From NCBI RefSeq assembly GCF_007750855.1, contig NZ_CP036291.1, forward strand, positions 4,526,001 to 4,590,000: a stretch of DNA of 64,000 bases. The letters are read 5' to 3'. A model generated the notes under the pieces. It saw only the letters and a list, made by a program, of their open reading frames with translations. It was not told the DNA's origin and did no database searches. Each line of letters opens with the position of its first letter. Within the stretch, counting starts at the first letter, position 1. This DNA is from Pirellulimonas nuda (GTDB lineage Bacteria; Planctomycetota; Planctomycetia; Pirellulales; Lacipirellulaceae). The position numbers and the translations under genes are program-made. Positions 18,448 through 27,078 of the stretch are shown one piece after another.

Positions 18448-19734
18448 ATGAACCCCATCATCCCACCCTCCGGCCGCAACATCGGGTTCGTCGGCACCCG
18501 CTTCGCCGGCACCGACGGCGTCTCGCTCGAGGCCGCCAAGTGGGCCAAGGTGCTGTGGGACCACCGCCACGTAAGCCACTGGTACGCCGGCAAGCTCGAC
18601 ACCGACCCGGCGGTCAGCATGCTGGTGCCGCACGCCTGGTTCGGCCACCCAGACATCGACTGGATCAGCGAACGCGCCTTCGGCGCAGTGCGGCGCGACC
18701 CGGAAGTGACCAGGCGGATCTTCGCCCTGGCCGAGCACCTCAAGCGGACGCTGTACGAGTTCGTTGAGAGGTTCTCCATCGACATCATGGTGGTGCAGAA
18801 CGCGTTGTGCATCCCGATGAACATCCCGCTGGGGGTGGCCATCTCGATGTTCTGCGCAGAGACCAACTTCCCCACCATCGCCCACCACCACGACTTCTAC
18901 TGGGAGCGGGACCGCTTCAGCGTGAACTGCGTGGGCGACCTGCTGCGGATGGCGTTCCCCTGCACCGTCCCGTCGATCCAGCACGTCACCATCAACAGCG
19001 AGGGGCAGCGCAGCCTGTCGCACCGCCGGGGCGCCTCCAGCGTGCTGGTGCCCAACGTGCTGAACTTCGAGACCGAGCCCCCCGGCATCGACGATTTCAA
19101 CCGCGACTTCCGCCAAGCGATCGGCATCGAGCCCGACGACATCTTGTTCCTGCAGCCCACGCGCGTCGTCCCCCGCAAGGGGATCGAGCACTCCATCAAC
19201 CTGATCAAGGCGCTCGAGAACCCGCGCTGCAAGCTGGTGATCTCGCACGAGTCGGGCGACGAGGGGCACGCCTACCGCGACTCGCTGCAGGAGCTCGCCG
19301 AGCAGCAGGGGGTCGACCTCCGCTACGTGCCGACCCGCATCGGCGAGGAACGCGGCTACAACGAGCAGGGCGAGAAGATCTTCCTGCTGGCCGACGCCTA
19401 CGCCCACGCCGACTTCATCACCTACCCCAGCCTGTACGAGGGCTTCGGCAACGCCCTGCTCGAGGCGTTCTACTACCGCAAGCCGGTGCTGGTGAACCGC
19501 TACTCGATCTACGTAACCGACATCGAACCACGCGGGTTCGACGTGGTCGCCATGAACGGCTACCTCACCCGCGAGGTGGTGCAGGGGGTCCAACGCGTCA
19601 TCACCGACCACGCCTACCGCGACGCCATGGTGGCCAAAAACTACGAGCTAGGCCGCCGGTTCTTCGGCTACGCCCTGCTGCGGCGCAAGCTGCGGGCGCT
19701 GATCACAAACGTGACCGGCGCGGACGAGCTATAG
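18448..19734 (+). CDS. GT4-family glycosyltransferase, candidate MggA-like enzyme
   Basis: 428 residues, a GT-B enzyme. [20 protein letters not shown] opens the N-terminal domain, [20 protein letters not shown] lies near residue 133, the phosphate-contact loop [18 protein letters not shown] near 235, and the donor motif [20 protein letters not shown] near 328 has the E-x7-E pattern. It is the last gene of the gpgS-linked set. A mannosyltransferase acting on glucosyl-3-phosphoglycerate (the MggA step known from Rhodopirellula) is the natural proposal, but either of the two GT4 enzymes could do it. Confidence 0.82.
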   Translation: MNPIIPPSGRNIGFVGTRFAGTDGVSLEAAKWAKVLWDHRHVSHWYAGKLDTDPAVSMLVPHAWFGHPDIDWISERAFGAVRRDPEVTRRIFALAEHLKRTLYEFVERFSIDIMVVQNALCIPMNIPLGVAISMFCAETNFPTIAHHHDFYWERDRFSVNCVGDLLRMAFPCTVPSIQHVTINSEGQRSLSHRRGASSVLVPNVLNFETEPPGIDDFNRDFRQAIGIEPDDILFLQPTRVVPRKGIEHSINLIKALENPRCKLVISHESGDEGHAYRDSLQELAEQQGVDLRYVPTRIGEERGYNEQGEKIFLLADAYAHADFITYPSLYEGFGNALLEAFYYRKPVLVNRYSIYVTDIEPRGFDVVAMNGYLTREVVQGVQRVITDHAYRDAMVAKNYELGRRFFGYALLRRKLRALITNVTGADEL

Positions 19735-19789
19735 CCCGGCCGGCGCCTGACCTGGGCAACGGATCGAAGAAAACTCCCGCAAGCATCAA

Positions 19790-19965
19790 GCGAACCACAG
19801 AGCCACTGAGAACACAGAGACGGACGGGAGAAGTACCGACGTCGTTCTTCTATCGCAAAGGCGCAAGGAAGCTGAAATGCAGCAATTCCGAAGGGTGCGC
19901 AACCTTGCGTCTTCGCGAGAGATTTTCTCCGTTGGCCTCTGTGTTCTCAGTGGCTCTGTGGTGAA
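19790..19965. repeat. ACCACAGAG-type long inverted repeat
   Basis: The arm accacagagccactgagaac from about 19794 mirrors the arm ctcagtggctctgtggt ending near 19961. The loop has caaaggcgcaaggaag and cttgcgtcttcgcgagag-type segments. A relative lies at 58305-58530. The gap 19735-19991 holds nothing else visible. Confidence 0.85.
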
Positions 19966-19991
19966 GTGTAGGCGTAATCCTTGAGCGGCTG

Positions 19992-20615
19992 CTACGCGGG
20001 AAGCCCCGCCGGCATCTCCGGCGCCGCGGCGCGTGAGAGCAACGCCATCCGCCGGCGTACGTGCGCGATGATCGCGCCGTGCACGGCCACCGCCACCCCC
20101 AAGGCCAGCAGGTGGTCGTGAACATCGGCGCCGGCGGCGCGCGACACTACGTAGGTGCTCAGCAGCCCCACCGGCAAGAAGACCGCCACGCTGGTCAGCA
20201 GCCCGGGGTTGTACTGACGCTTGACGATCGCCGGGACGATGTGCCCCACCGCGTTGAGCATCGGCAGGTACAACGCGATCAGCCCCAGCGAAAGGTCGAC
20301 AAACGTCGCCAGGTAGAGCGCCGCCAGGTCGACCCCCCAGACAAACAGCGAGTTGATCCAGAACGTCGCGATCGGCGTCAGCACGTCGCGCCCGTGGCCG
20401 ATGTTGGCGTTCACCCACAGGCGGAAGCGGTCGTGGTTGTGCTCCTCAAACTGGTGCAGCATGTAGATGGGTAGCTGCAGGTACACGAGCCCCAGCGCCA
20501 GCCCCGCAAACCGAAACACGAAGGGGGCGAGCAGCGCCAGCAACCCGGCCGCGAACAGCGCCGCGCTGGGCCACTGCCACTTCCCCACCAGCCAGTCGAG
20601 CATCCGTCCGAACAT
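19992..20615 (-). CDS. HXXEE-domain integral membrane protein
   Basis: 207 residues with AAGGAA ten bases before the ATG. Mostly hydrophobic, with about five or six membrane helices. The HXXEE signature appears as MLHQFEEHNHDRF at about residues 53-65 with a further conserved-looking histidine in AVGHIVPAIVKRQYNPGLLT near 122-141, the typical end of this family. The domain is of unknown function and is found in many bacterial inner-membrane proteins; the histidine and glutamates suggest a metal or catalytic site in the membrane. It stands alone between a long inverted repeat and the sulfatase region. Confidence 0.75.
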   Translation of the reverse strand: MFGRMLDWLVGKWQWPSAALFAAGLLALLAPFVFRFAGLALGLVYLQLPIYMLHQFEEHNHDRFRLWVNANIGHGRDVLTPIATFWINSLFVWGVDLAALYLATFVDLSLGLIALYLPMLNAVGHIVPAIVKRQYNPGLLTSVAVFLPVGLLSTYVVSRAAGADVHDHLLALGVAVAVHGAIIAHVRRRMALLSRAAAPEMPAGLPA

Positions 20616-20835
20616 GAGCCCCGTTCCTTTGCAACCGCCGAACCGCCGGCGACGCGCACGCGCCGCCCCCGGAGATAATCTAGGCCGCGATCGGAGCGCC
20701 CGCCGGCCGACCGCAACCGCTTTGAAGCAAAGGGGTTATCCCCTTGGCTGCGGGCTCGCCCCTGCTGCACGGGCGGCCGGCCTAGTAGAAGCGAGCCCAG
20801 GCCGTATGGAGCCCCGGTCGTAACCGACAAGGCGC

Positions 20836-20872
20836 CAAAAAAAGCGGGCGGCCCACTTGGGCCGCCCGCCGC
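20836..20872 (-). terminator. Rho-independent terminator of the sulfatase gene
   Basis: On the minus strand GCGGGCGGCCC-AAGT-GGGCCGCCCGC forms a perfect stem followed by seven T, 24 bases after the stop of the sulfatase gene. Confidence 0.92.
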
Positions 20873-20896
20873 TAAGCGCGTCGCAAGCCTGCCGCG

Positions 20897-22624
20897 TCAG
20901 TCGCTCGGGTGGCCCGAGTTGTGGATCTGACGCTTCTGCGCCTCAATCTGCGCCATCACCTGAGCCAGGTTGTACGACGGGGGCGCCTGCATCGGCGGGA
21001 ACTCCTGGAACGACTCCAGGTGCCGCAGCGCGATGCCCTGGCTGATCGGCAGCAGGTTCCAGTCGTAGATGTACGCGGTGCTCGGCGACGCGAGCGCCCC
21101 CTGTATCGAGGCCGCGGTCTTCTGCCAACTGCCGACCGCCTGCTCGAAGGGGTCGCGCTTGATGTTGTTCACCAGCGTGAAGTTGTAGGTGATCAGCGGG
21201 TCGAGCCAGCCGTCCGGGCCGGGCGCCGCCATCGAGTAGTAGAACTTCCAGTTCTTGTACCGCACGGCCGACAGCGTGGCGCCCGAGTAGTAGATGAACG
21301 TCTCGCGGGCCGACTTGTCGGTCTTGCCAGTCAGGTAGTCGATCTGGTTGACCCCCGCCAGCTTCGTCTTGGCGAACTTCGGGTACTTGCCGGCCTGGAT
21401 CGTCTTGTCCAGCTCGTCCCCCTTGGGCCCGCCGGCGATCTCTGCCAGCGTTGGCAGCCAGTCGTACGACGCGAACATCTCCTTGTAGAGCGTGCCCGGC
21501 TTGATGTGGCCCGGCCAGCGGATGACACACGGCGCCCGGTAGCCGCCCTCCCAGGCCTGCCCCTTCTGGCCCTTAAAGGGGGTCACGCCGCCGTCGGGGA
21601 AGCTGATCGCCTCGGCGCCGTTGTCGGTGGTGAACACGACGATCGTGTTGTCGAGCTCGCCCATGTCCTCAAGCTTCTTCAGCACGTAGCCGATGTTGTC
21701 GTCCATCTGCTTCATGCCGGCCTCGTTGGCGCCCCAGTCCTTGCCCCCTTTGACGCCGATCATGTCCTCGTACTTCTTCGACAGCACGGTCGTCACGTGC
21801 ATGCGGGCCGGGTTGTACCAGCAGAAGAACGGCTTGCCGGTCTTCTTCGGGGCGTTGCGGTCGAGCCAGTCGATCACGTGATCGGAAATCTCTTCGTCAA
21901 CCGTCTTCGACCTCTCGAGCGTCAGCTCGCCGGCGCTCTCGACTTGCTGGTTGGCCTGCGTGCCGTCCGAGGAAGCACAAGAAAGGATCGGCCGCGGCGG
22001 GATCAGGCTGATGGTGGTCTTGGCGTCCACCGATCCCTTGGGGGGCGTGAGGCCCGGGATCGGGGTGTTCAGCCCGGGGGGCGCCACGGCCTGCTCGGTC
22101 GGCGACTTGTTGATGTCCGGGAAGCTCACCTGCTGCATCGCGTCGAGGTGGTACAGGTAACCCCAATACTCTTGGAAGCCCTGCGCGGTCGGCAGCGACT
22201 CGGCGTGGTCACCCAGGTGGTTCTTGCCGAACTGACCCGTGGTGTAGCCCTGGTTGAGCAGCACCTTCGCAAGCGTCGGCGTGCCCGGGCGCAGCCAAGC
22301 GGGGCTGCCCGGAAGCTGCGGAACGGTCAGCCCAACGCGGATCGGCTCCATCCCGGTAAAGAACGCGCAGCGCCCCGACGTGCAGCTCTGCATCGCGTAG
22401 TAGTCCATGAACCGGCCCCCTTCGTTGGCCAGTCGGTCGATGTTGGGCGTCTCGCCAACCATCAGACCCTGGTGGTAACAACCCGGCTGCATGATGCCGA
22501 TGTCGTCCCCCATGATGAACAAGATGTTGGGCTTCTTGTCCTGGGCGTGCGTACCGCTCGCACACGCCATCACCACCGCCAGCGCTAAACAGCGCCAAAC
22601 GGATCGCCGCACTTCGTTACGCAT
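20897..22624 (-). CDS. Secreted type I sulfatase
   Basis: From the ATG at 22624 the protein is 575 residues with a signal peptide (cleavage likely after SGTHAQ, near 25). KPNILFIMGDDIGIMQPGC carries the first metal aspartates. The active-site motif CTSGRCAFFTG at about residue 82 has serine where most sulfatases have proline, and the cysteine would be converted to formylglycine by a maturase not seen here. FTTDNGAEAISFPDGG near 335 supplies further metal ligands. It is exported to remove sulfate esters, probably from sulfated polysaccharides or lipids. The start at 22804 would only add repeat-like, unsupported residues. A strong terminator follows. Confidence 0.92.
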   Translation of the reverse strand: MRNEVRRSVWRCLALAVVMACASGTHAQDKKPNILFIMGDDIGIMQPGCYHQGLMVGETPNIDRLANEGGRFMDYYAMQSCTSGRCAFFTGMEPIRVGLTVPQLPGSPAWLRPGTPTLAKVLLNQGYTTGQFGKNHLGDHAESLPTAQGFQEYWGYLYHLDAMQQVSFPDINKSPTEQAVAPPGLNTPIPGLTPPKGSVDAKTTISLIPPRPILSCASSDGTQANQQVESAGELTLERSKTVDEEISDHVIDWLDRNAPKKTGKPFFCWYNPARMHVTTVLSKKYEDMIGVKGGKDWGANEAGMKQMDDNIGYVLKKLEDMGELDNTIVVFTTDNGAEAISFPDGGVTPFKGQKGQAWEGGYRAPCVIRWPGHIKPGTLYKEMFASYDWLPTLAEIAGGPKGDELDKTIQAGKYPKFAKTKLAGVNQIDYLTGKTDKSARETFIYYSGATLSAVRYKNWKFYYSMAAPGPDGWLDPLITYNFTLVNNIKRDPFEQAVGSWQKTAASIQGALASPSTAYIYDWNLLPISQGIALRHLESFQEFPPMQAPPSYNLAQVMAQIEAQKRQIHNSGHPSD

Positions 22625-22995
22625 CGAAGTTGTCCTTGGTCGAGAGGAAATCAAACTGGTCACCGCGCAAGCAGCGTACGCCTCTTTGCGGGCAGTGTAA
22701 ACGACCGGCCGGCAAAATGAGTCGGAGTCTCTATTCTCCGCCGGGCGCCCTGCCCCCGGCTTGCGTGGCCATAGCTGCCGGCGGCGTGGAGGTGGGCGAC
22801 GCACCCTTCGGCGATCCGTGCCGACGAGCGGGCGCCCACCCCGCGGCCAAGTTCTGCATCATCGACAACGCCGTGAACAACGCCGGCGCTCTTGCTTCGA
22901 TCGGCGCCTCTCCGTGCCACAGCCTGCAAGTGCTACGCTGCGGGCGTGCGGCATCGACCGCGTGCACGACGCACTTCAACCCGGAGGTCCGTACG
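22625..22995. other. Divergent intergenic region
   Basis: The gap between the divergent sulfatase and creatininase-family genes. It should hold both promoters, but I see no clear promoter pair, repeat or small gene beyond the ribosome site of the right-hand gene at 22983-22987. Confidence 0.5.
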
Positions 22996-23769
22996 ATGGC
23001 GATCCGCAATCACGTGCTGCTGGAAACCAACTACCGACGCCTGCGGGACCACCCGCCACGCGTGGCCGTGCTGCCGTGGGGCGCCACCGAGGCCCACAAC
23101 TACCACCTCCCCTACGGCACCGACGCGATCCAGGCGACCAGTTTCGCCCAGCGCGCCGCCGAGCTGGCCGCCGCCGACGGCGCCCGGGTGATCGTGCTGC
23201 CGGTCATCCCGTTCGGCAACGACCAGCAGCAGCTCGACCAGGTCTGCACGATCAGCATCACCACCCCCACCGCCACGGCGCTGCTGCGCGACATCGCGCG
23301 GTCGCTGGTGGCCCAGGGGATCGATCGGCTGGTGATCGTCAACGCGCACGGCGGCAACCAGTTCCAGCCCCTGGTGCGCGACCTGCAGTCGGAGCTGCCG
23401 ATCTTGATCGTCGTGGCCAACTTCTACCAGATGGTCCCCGACGTCCGCGCAGCGGTGTTCGACGCCCCCGGCGACCACGCGGACGAAACCGAAACCAGCC
23501 TGATGCTGCACCTGCGGCCCGACCTGGTAGAGCTACACCGGGCGGGCGCCGGAGAGCGGATCGCACCGGCGATCGACGGCCTGCGACAACCGGGCTTCTG
23601 GACGCCCCGCCCCTGGTCGGCGTGCCACCCCGACACCGGCAGCGGCGACCCCTCCCTAGCGACGGCCCAGAAGGGCCAGAGCTACTTCGACGCGATCGTC
23701 CGCTCGCTTGCAACGGCGCTGGTCGATCTATCGGCCGCCAACAAGGGCGACCTGCCGTACCTGCGGTAG
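22996..23769 (+). CDS. Creatininase-family amidohydrolase
   Basis: 257 residues from the ATG at 22996 with GGAGG eight bases upstream. The family pattern is clear: VAVLPWGATEAHNYHLPYGTD at residues 23-43 (metal-binding Glu, His and Asp), VLPVIPFGNDQQQ near 70, RLVIVNAHGGNQFQPLV near 115 (NxHGGN), and GDHADETETSLMLHLRPDLV near 160 with the metal-binding glutamate. Members hydrolyse cyclic amides such as creatinine or act in mycofactocin and similar pathways; the substrate cannot be told here. It stands alone and no partner genes suggest a pathway. Confidence 0.9.
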   Translation: MAIRNHVLLETNYRRLRDHPPRVAVLPWGATEAHNYHLPYGTDAIQATSFAQRAAELAAADGARVIVLPVIPFGNDQQQLDQVCTISITTPTATALLRDIARSLVAQGIDRLVIVNAHGGNQFQPLVRDLQSELPILIVVANFYQMVPDVRAAVFDAPGDHADETETSLMLHLRPDLVELHRAGAGERIAPAIDGLRQPGFWTPRPWSACHPDTGSGDPSLATAQKGQSYFDAIVRSLATALVDLSAANKGDLPYLR

Positions 23770-24143
23770 CGTTGCGTTACGCTGCTGCCGCAACAAATCA
23801 AGGACGGCACGCCGTGCAGTGCACACGCGAACAGATATTGGTCAAGCGGGGGTTGTGGGAGATTCTAAGGATGGGTGTCCCCGGGAGATTCTAAGGATGG
23901 GTGTCCCCGGGGGGCTCTAAGGATGGGTGTCCCCGGGAGGCTCCCCGGGAGGCTGCGGCCGAAGACCGAAGACCCGTCCGTACTCCCTCCGGGCAAAGGA
24001 AGCTGGAAGCCCCCTGGCATCGTGAAGGCGCAATAGTCACATCTTCGATCCTGAACCCCTCGGGCCGGGCCCCACGATCCGGCTCGCGAATTCAGCAGCG
24101 AATTTCAAAACACACGAACTAAGAACGAAAATAGATACAAACC
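23770..24143. repeat. Intergenic region with three 26-bp tandem repeats
   Basis: At 23859-23936 the unit gagattctaaggatgggtgt occurs with a period of 26 bases; the third copy has gggctctaagg in its place. The 22 bases before and into the first copy (23842-23863, caagcgggggttgtggga) are identical to 27843-27864 next to the REP-associated transposase. The rest of the gap, 23937-24143, holds no gene. Confidence 0.85.
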
Positions 24144-25676
24144 ATGAATATCAGAACCACGATAGCCACCGCCCTCGCCCTGACGTGCGGTTCTGCCTTC
24201 GCGCAGAACACACCGGGATTTAACGAGAAGATCCCGGAAGAAATCATGACGCCCGACAAGGTCGAGACTAGCATCGGAACGCTCAACTTCGCCGATGGCA
24301 TCCCTGATGCCGAAACCACGCAGAAGCTCTACGACAACCTCGACACGCTCCGCGCAGTCGAGACCTTCCTCAATTTCATTCCCGCCACTTCCCTCGAAGG
24401 ACTACGGTTGGGCCAGATTTCGCGAGGCGCCACCGAATGCCACCAAGTGCTCCTTTTCGAGGACTTGTTGGATTCCAATCCGCTGTTCCTCACCGGCAAC
24501 ACAGAGACCGTCTATTGCCTCGGCTTACTTGATTTGGAAAAGGACGGGCCGACCGTGGTCGAGATCCCGCCCGGCTGCGGACCGGGCACCTGTGATGATG
24601 CCTTCTTCCGCTTTGTCATCGACATGGGATTGCCTGGTCCCGATCGGGGCGAAGGAGGCAAGTATCTCATCGTGCCTCCCGGTTATGAGGGCGAAGTGCC
24701 CAAAGACAAAAAGGACGGAGGTGACTACTACGTCGCGCACTCACGGAGCTATGTGAACTGGGTGCCTCTTCGTGGGTTCCTCGTCGACGGCAAACCCGAC
24801 GCCGCCGTGAAGATGTTCAAAGACGGGGTGAAAATCTACCCACTGAGCAAGGCCGACAACCCTCCGGCCATGGAGTTCATCAACTGCTCGAAAGAAGTCT
24901 TTAACACGATCCACGCCAACAACTACAAGTTCTACGAAGAACTGAACCACGTCATCCAGCGGGAACCCATCGACTTCATTGACCCGGAACTTCGCGGCAT
25001 CGCCGCCTCCATCGGCCTCGTCAAAGGCAAGCAATTCGCCCCCGACGAGCGGATGAAGAAGATCCTGACCGACGCAGTGGCCATTGCCAACGGCACCGCC
25101 CGCGCGATCGCTTTCCGCAACCGCGATCCACGCTCGAAAATCTTCGAAGACCGCCAATGGACGAGCGGCTTTATCGGCGGCGACTATCGCTGGCTCGGGG
25201 GCGACGGCCTTGCAGGCCGTGATCTCGATGCCCGCACCTTTTTCTTCTACCTCGCCACGGTGAACACACCGGCGATGGCCATGAAGATGGTCGGCAAGGG
25301 CTCGCAGTACGCGCTCGTGTTTGTCGACAAGGATGGGGAATCGTTTGACGGCTCGCAGAACTACAAGCTTCACATTCCAGCGAACGCCCCGGCCAAGAAT
25401 TTCTGGTCGATCGTCGTCTACGATCCGCAGACACGCTCCGAACTCCAGACCAGCCAGCCCTTCCCCAGCAAGAACAACACGGGTGACAAACTTGTCGAAA
25501 ACGCCGATGGCTCGGTCGATCTCTACTTCGGCCCCAAAGCTCCCGAGGGCAAGCAAGCCAACTGGATCGCCACCGTCCCCGAAAAGGGCTGGTTCGCTTG
25601 CTTCCGTCTCTACGGCCCACTCGAACCATGGTTCGACAAGACCTGGAGACCCGGAGACATCGAACTCGTGAAATAA
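24144..25676 (+). CDS. Secreted DUF1254/DUF1214-domain protein
   Basis: 510 residues with a signal peptide (TCGSAFAQ, cleavage near 21). The DUF1254 region (about 60-190) includes KLYDNLDTLRAVETFLNFIP and TGNTETVYCLGLLDLEKDGP; the C-terminal DUF1214 region (about 385-500) includes KNFWSIVVYDPQTRSELQTS and WFACFRLYGPLEPWFDKTWR. Members are widespread periplasmic or outer proteins of unclear role, sometimes near oxidative or virulence genes. Wobble positions look less GC-biased than in neighbouring genes, so recent transfer is possible. It stands alone, just left of the low-GC patch. Confidence 0.9.
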   Translation: MNIRTTIATALALTCGSAFAQNTPGFNEKIPEEIMTPDKVETSIGTLNFADGIPDAETTQKLYDNLDTLRAVETFLNFIPATSLEGLRLGQISRGATECHQVLLFEDLLDSNPLFLTGNTETVYCLGLLDLEKDGPTVVEIPPGCGPGTCDDAFFRFVIDMGLPGPDRGEGGKYLIVPPGYEGEVPKDKKDGGDYYVAHSRSYVNWVPLRGFLVDGKPDAAVKMFKDGVKIYPLSKADNPPAMEFINCSKEVFNTIHANNYKFYEELNHVIQREPIDFIDPELRGIAASIGLVKGKQFAPDERMKKILTDAVAIANGTARAIAFRNRDPRSKIFEDRQWTSGFIGGDYRWLGGDGLAGRDLDARTFFFYLATVNTPAMAMKMVGKGSQYALVFVDKDGESFDGSQNYKLHIPANAPAKNFWSIVVYDPQTRSELQTSQPFPSKNNTGDKLVENADGSVDLYFGPKAPEGKQANWIATVPEKGWFACFRLYGPLEPWFDKTWRPGDIELVK

Positions 25677-25871
25677 GACGACGAATCATGAAGGGAGGAA
25701 TTTGGGGTCGCCCAACCGAACGACGCCCACTGAGGTGTCGCAACCTAGTTAAGGGCAATCCCTTGCGCCTCTTGGACCGGTGGACCTCTGGCTGGATGTC
25801 CCCGAGCTCAGGGAAGTAGCCTCCGGCCAAACAGCTGTGTACCCGCATCACACTGCCGGACAAGCCGGACA

Positions 25872-26141
25872 GTGGCACCCAAGCAGTGCCACCCGCCGCT
25901 GGGTGTGCTGGCGATAAATGGTTCCTTTTCAGGAGACCGGTGGGAGGCCGTGGTTAAGCAGTTGGAGATCGCTGCATCTCAGCAGGCCAAATGGGGATCG
26001 ATTAAGCTAAGCACTAGCATCAAGCTCCAGGGTGCGCTTGAGACATGGGCCAGCTACGCAGACTTCGGTAGCGACATAGTGCGACAGCGATTCCTTTTAT
26101 CGCTCTCACTCGGACTAAGCGAGACCGGCTATGCGCATTGA
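25872..26141 (+). CDS. Possible 5'-truncated gene remnant
   Basis: An open frame of 89 codons. Its first codons lie inside a repeat-like palindrome (25848-25900, actgccggacaagccggaca and gtggcac/gtgccac), so the GTG at 25872 is doubtful. The last 60 residues (KLQGALETWASYADFGSDIV and RQRFLLSLSLGLSETGYAH) look protein-like. It overlaps the next gene by 11 bases (ATGCGCATTGA), the arrangement of coupled genes. I suspect the C-terminus of a gene whose 5' part was lost to a repeat-associated rearrangement. No family recognised. Confidence 0.4.
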   Translation: MAPKQCHPPLGVLAINGSFSGDRWEAVVKQLEIAASQQAKWGSIKLSTSIKLQGALETWASYADFGSDIVRQRFLLSLSLGLSETGYAH

Positions 26142-27039
26142 ACGCTTATTTGAACGAATTCCTCCTGCCGAACTGTACGCAATTGGGCCGATTGATTGCG
26201 TTGATCGTGATGAGTGTGAACAAGTTGGAAGTTCGAAGAGCACTGTGTTTCCTTCCCATACCGATGGAGCATTTGTCTGCCGCCTTCCGGAGCGCTGGAC
26301 AACAAAACCTGGGCGCTACAGCGCAGTCTACGATGTAGTAAGTTGTTTTGGTTACAGCAATGACTGTTCATTGTCTCCACTACATGTCACTCGTCGGTGG
26401 GTACAGAGCGTTGAACGGGTGACAGTTAATGGCGGTGCGTCGGATTCGTCGTTTCTAGTAGACCCGCTTCGGCAAGGGCCCAGCATCCTGATGCAAGAGT
26501 CTGCGCACGGCATCGCAACACTGGGACTTCGCGGCTTCGCGAGTAGTGCGGCTCCTTATGATGCAGACAACTCATCCGGCACATGTCCCGGCCCGTTGAG
26601 CGTTCTCTGCGGCCGCGTTCCAGCTCCAATGACCACACGCACTCTTTCAATAGCGTTTGAAAACACATGTCCGTTTTGTGGGACTGGACCGATTGTTTGC
26701 CCAGTGTGTCATCACATACAGTGGTCGTGCGAGAAGTGCGATGAACAGGTGTTCCGTAATGCACTAGCTCAGCCTAGTCGTCCCGACGTACGGGAGAATC
26801 AACGCCGTGATTTTGCGGACGTTTTTCCGGAGACAAGTGTTCCCAATCGAGTTGGGTCCGTAATTGAATGGGAATCGCTTTCGAATGAGCACGATGTCTT
26901 TGATGGCGATGTGTTTCGAAGTGAGCACGTTTGCGAAGTGCTTATGCAGATTCATGGTCCAGTTCGTGTTTATCCCATGCAGTTGCACTTTGGTGGGGGG
27001 CTTGTCGGATACACTTATTCAACAGCAGAGCAGGTGTAA
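26131..27039 (+). CDS. Unrecognised cysteine-rich protein in a low-GC patch
   Basis: 302 residues starting at the ATG that overlaps the previous frame's stop. A zinc-ribbon-like cluster with three CxxC pairs lies at about 180-210 (CPFCGTGPIVCPVCHH then CEKCDEQ). The C-terminal 60 residues (SVIEWESLSNEHDVFDGDVF, then a Ser-x-His and HGPVRVYPMQL) look like a compact domain. Codon use is clearly AT-richer than the neighbours, a sign of foreign origin. The pattern of an acidic C-terminal domain with CxxC pairs recalls some contact-system immunity proteins, but no toxin gene is visible, so I give no function. Confidence 0.6.
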   Translation: MRIERLFERIPPAELYAIGPIDCVDRDECEQVGSSKSTVFPSHTDGAFVCRLPERWTTKPGRYSAVYDVVSCFGYSNDCSLSPLHVTRRWVQSVERVTVNGGASDSSFLVDPLRQGPSILMQESAHGIATLGLRGFASSAAPYDADNSSGTCPGPLSVLCGRVPAPMTTRTLSIAFENTCPFCGTGPIVCPVCHHIQWSCEKCDEQVFRNALAQPSRPDVRENQRRDFADVFPETSVPNRVGSVIEWESLSNEHDVFDGDVFRSEHVCEVLMQIHGPVRVYPMQLHFGGGLVGYTYSTAEQV

Positions 27040-27078
27040 TACACCCGACGGGCAATCGGGGGACGGGCGCGGGGGACA

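Noticed and set aside
23859-23936. Three regular repeats that might suggest a CRISPR
   Set aside because: The units are directly adjacent with a period of 26 bases and no unique spacers, and a copy lies next to a RAYT; no cas genes are present.
26131-27039. Naming the cysteine-rich protein as an immunity protein of a contact system
   Set aside because: The similarity is only a vague pattern of CxxC pairs and an acidic end; no toxin gene is adjacent.
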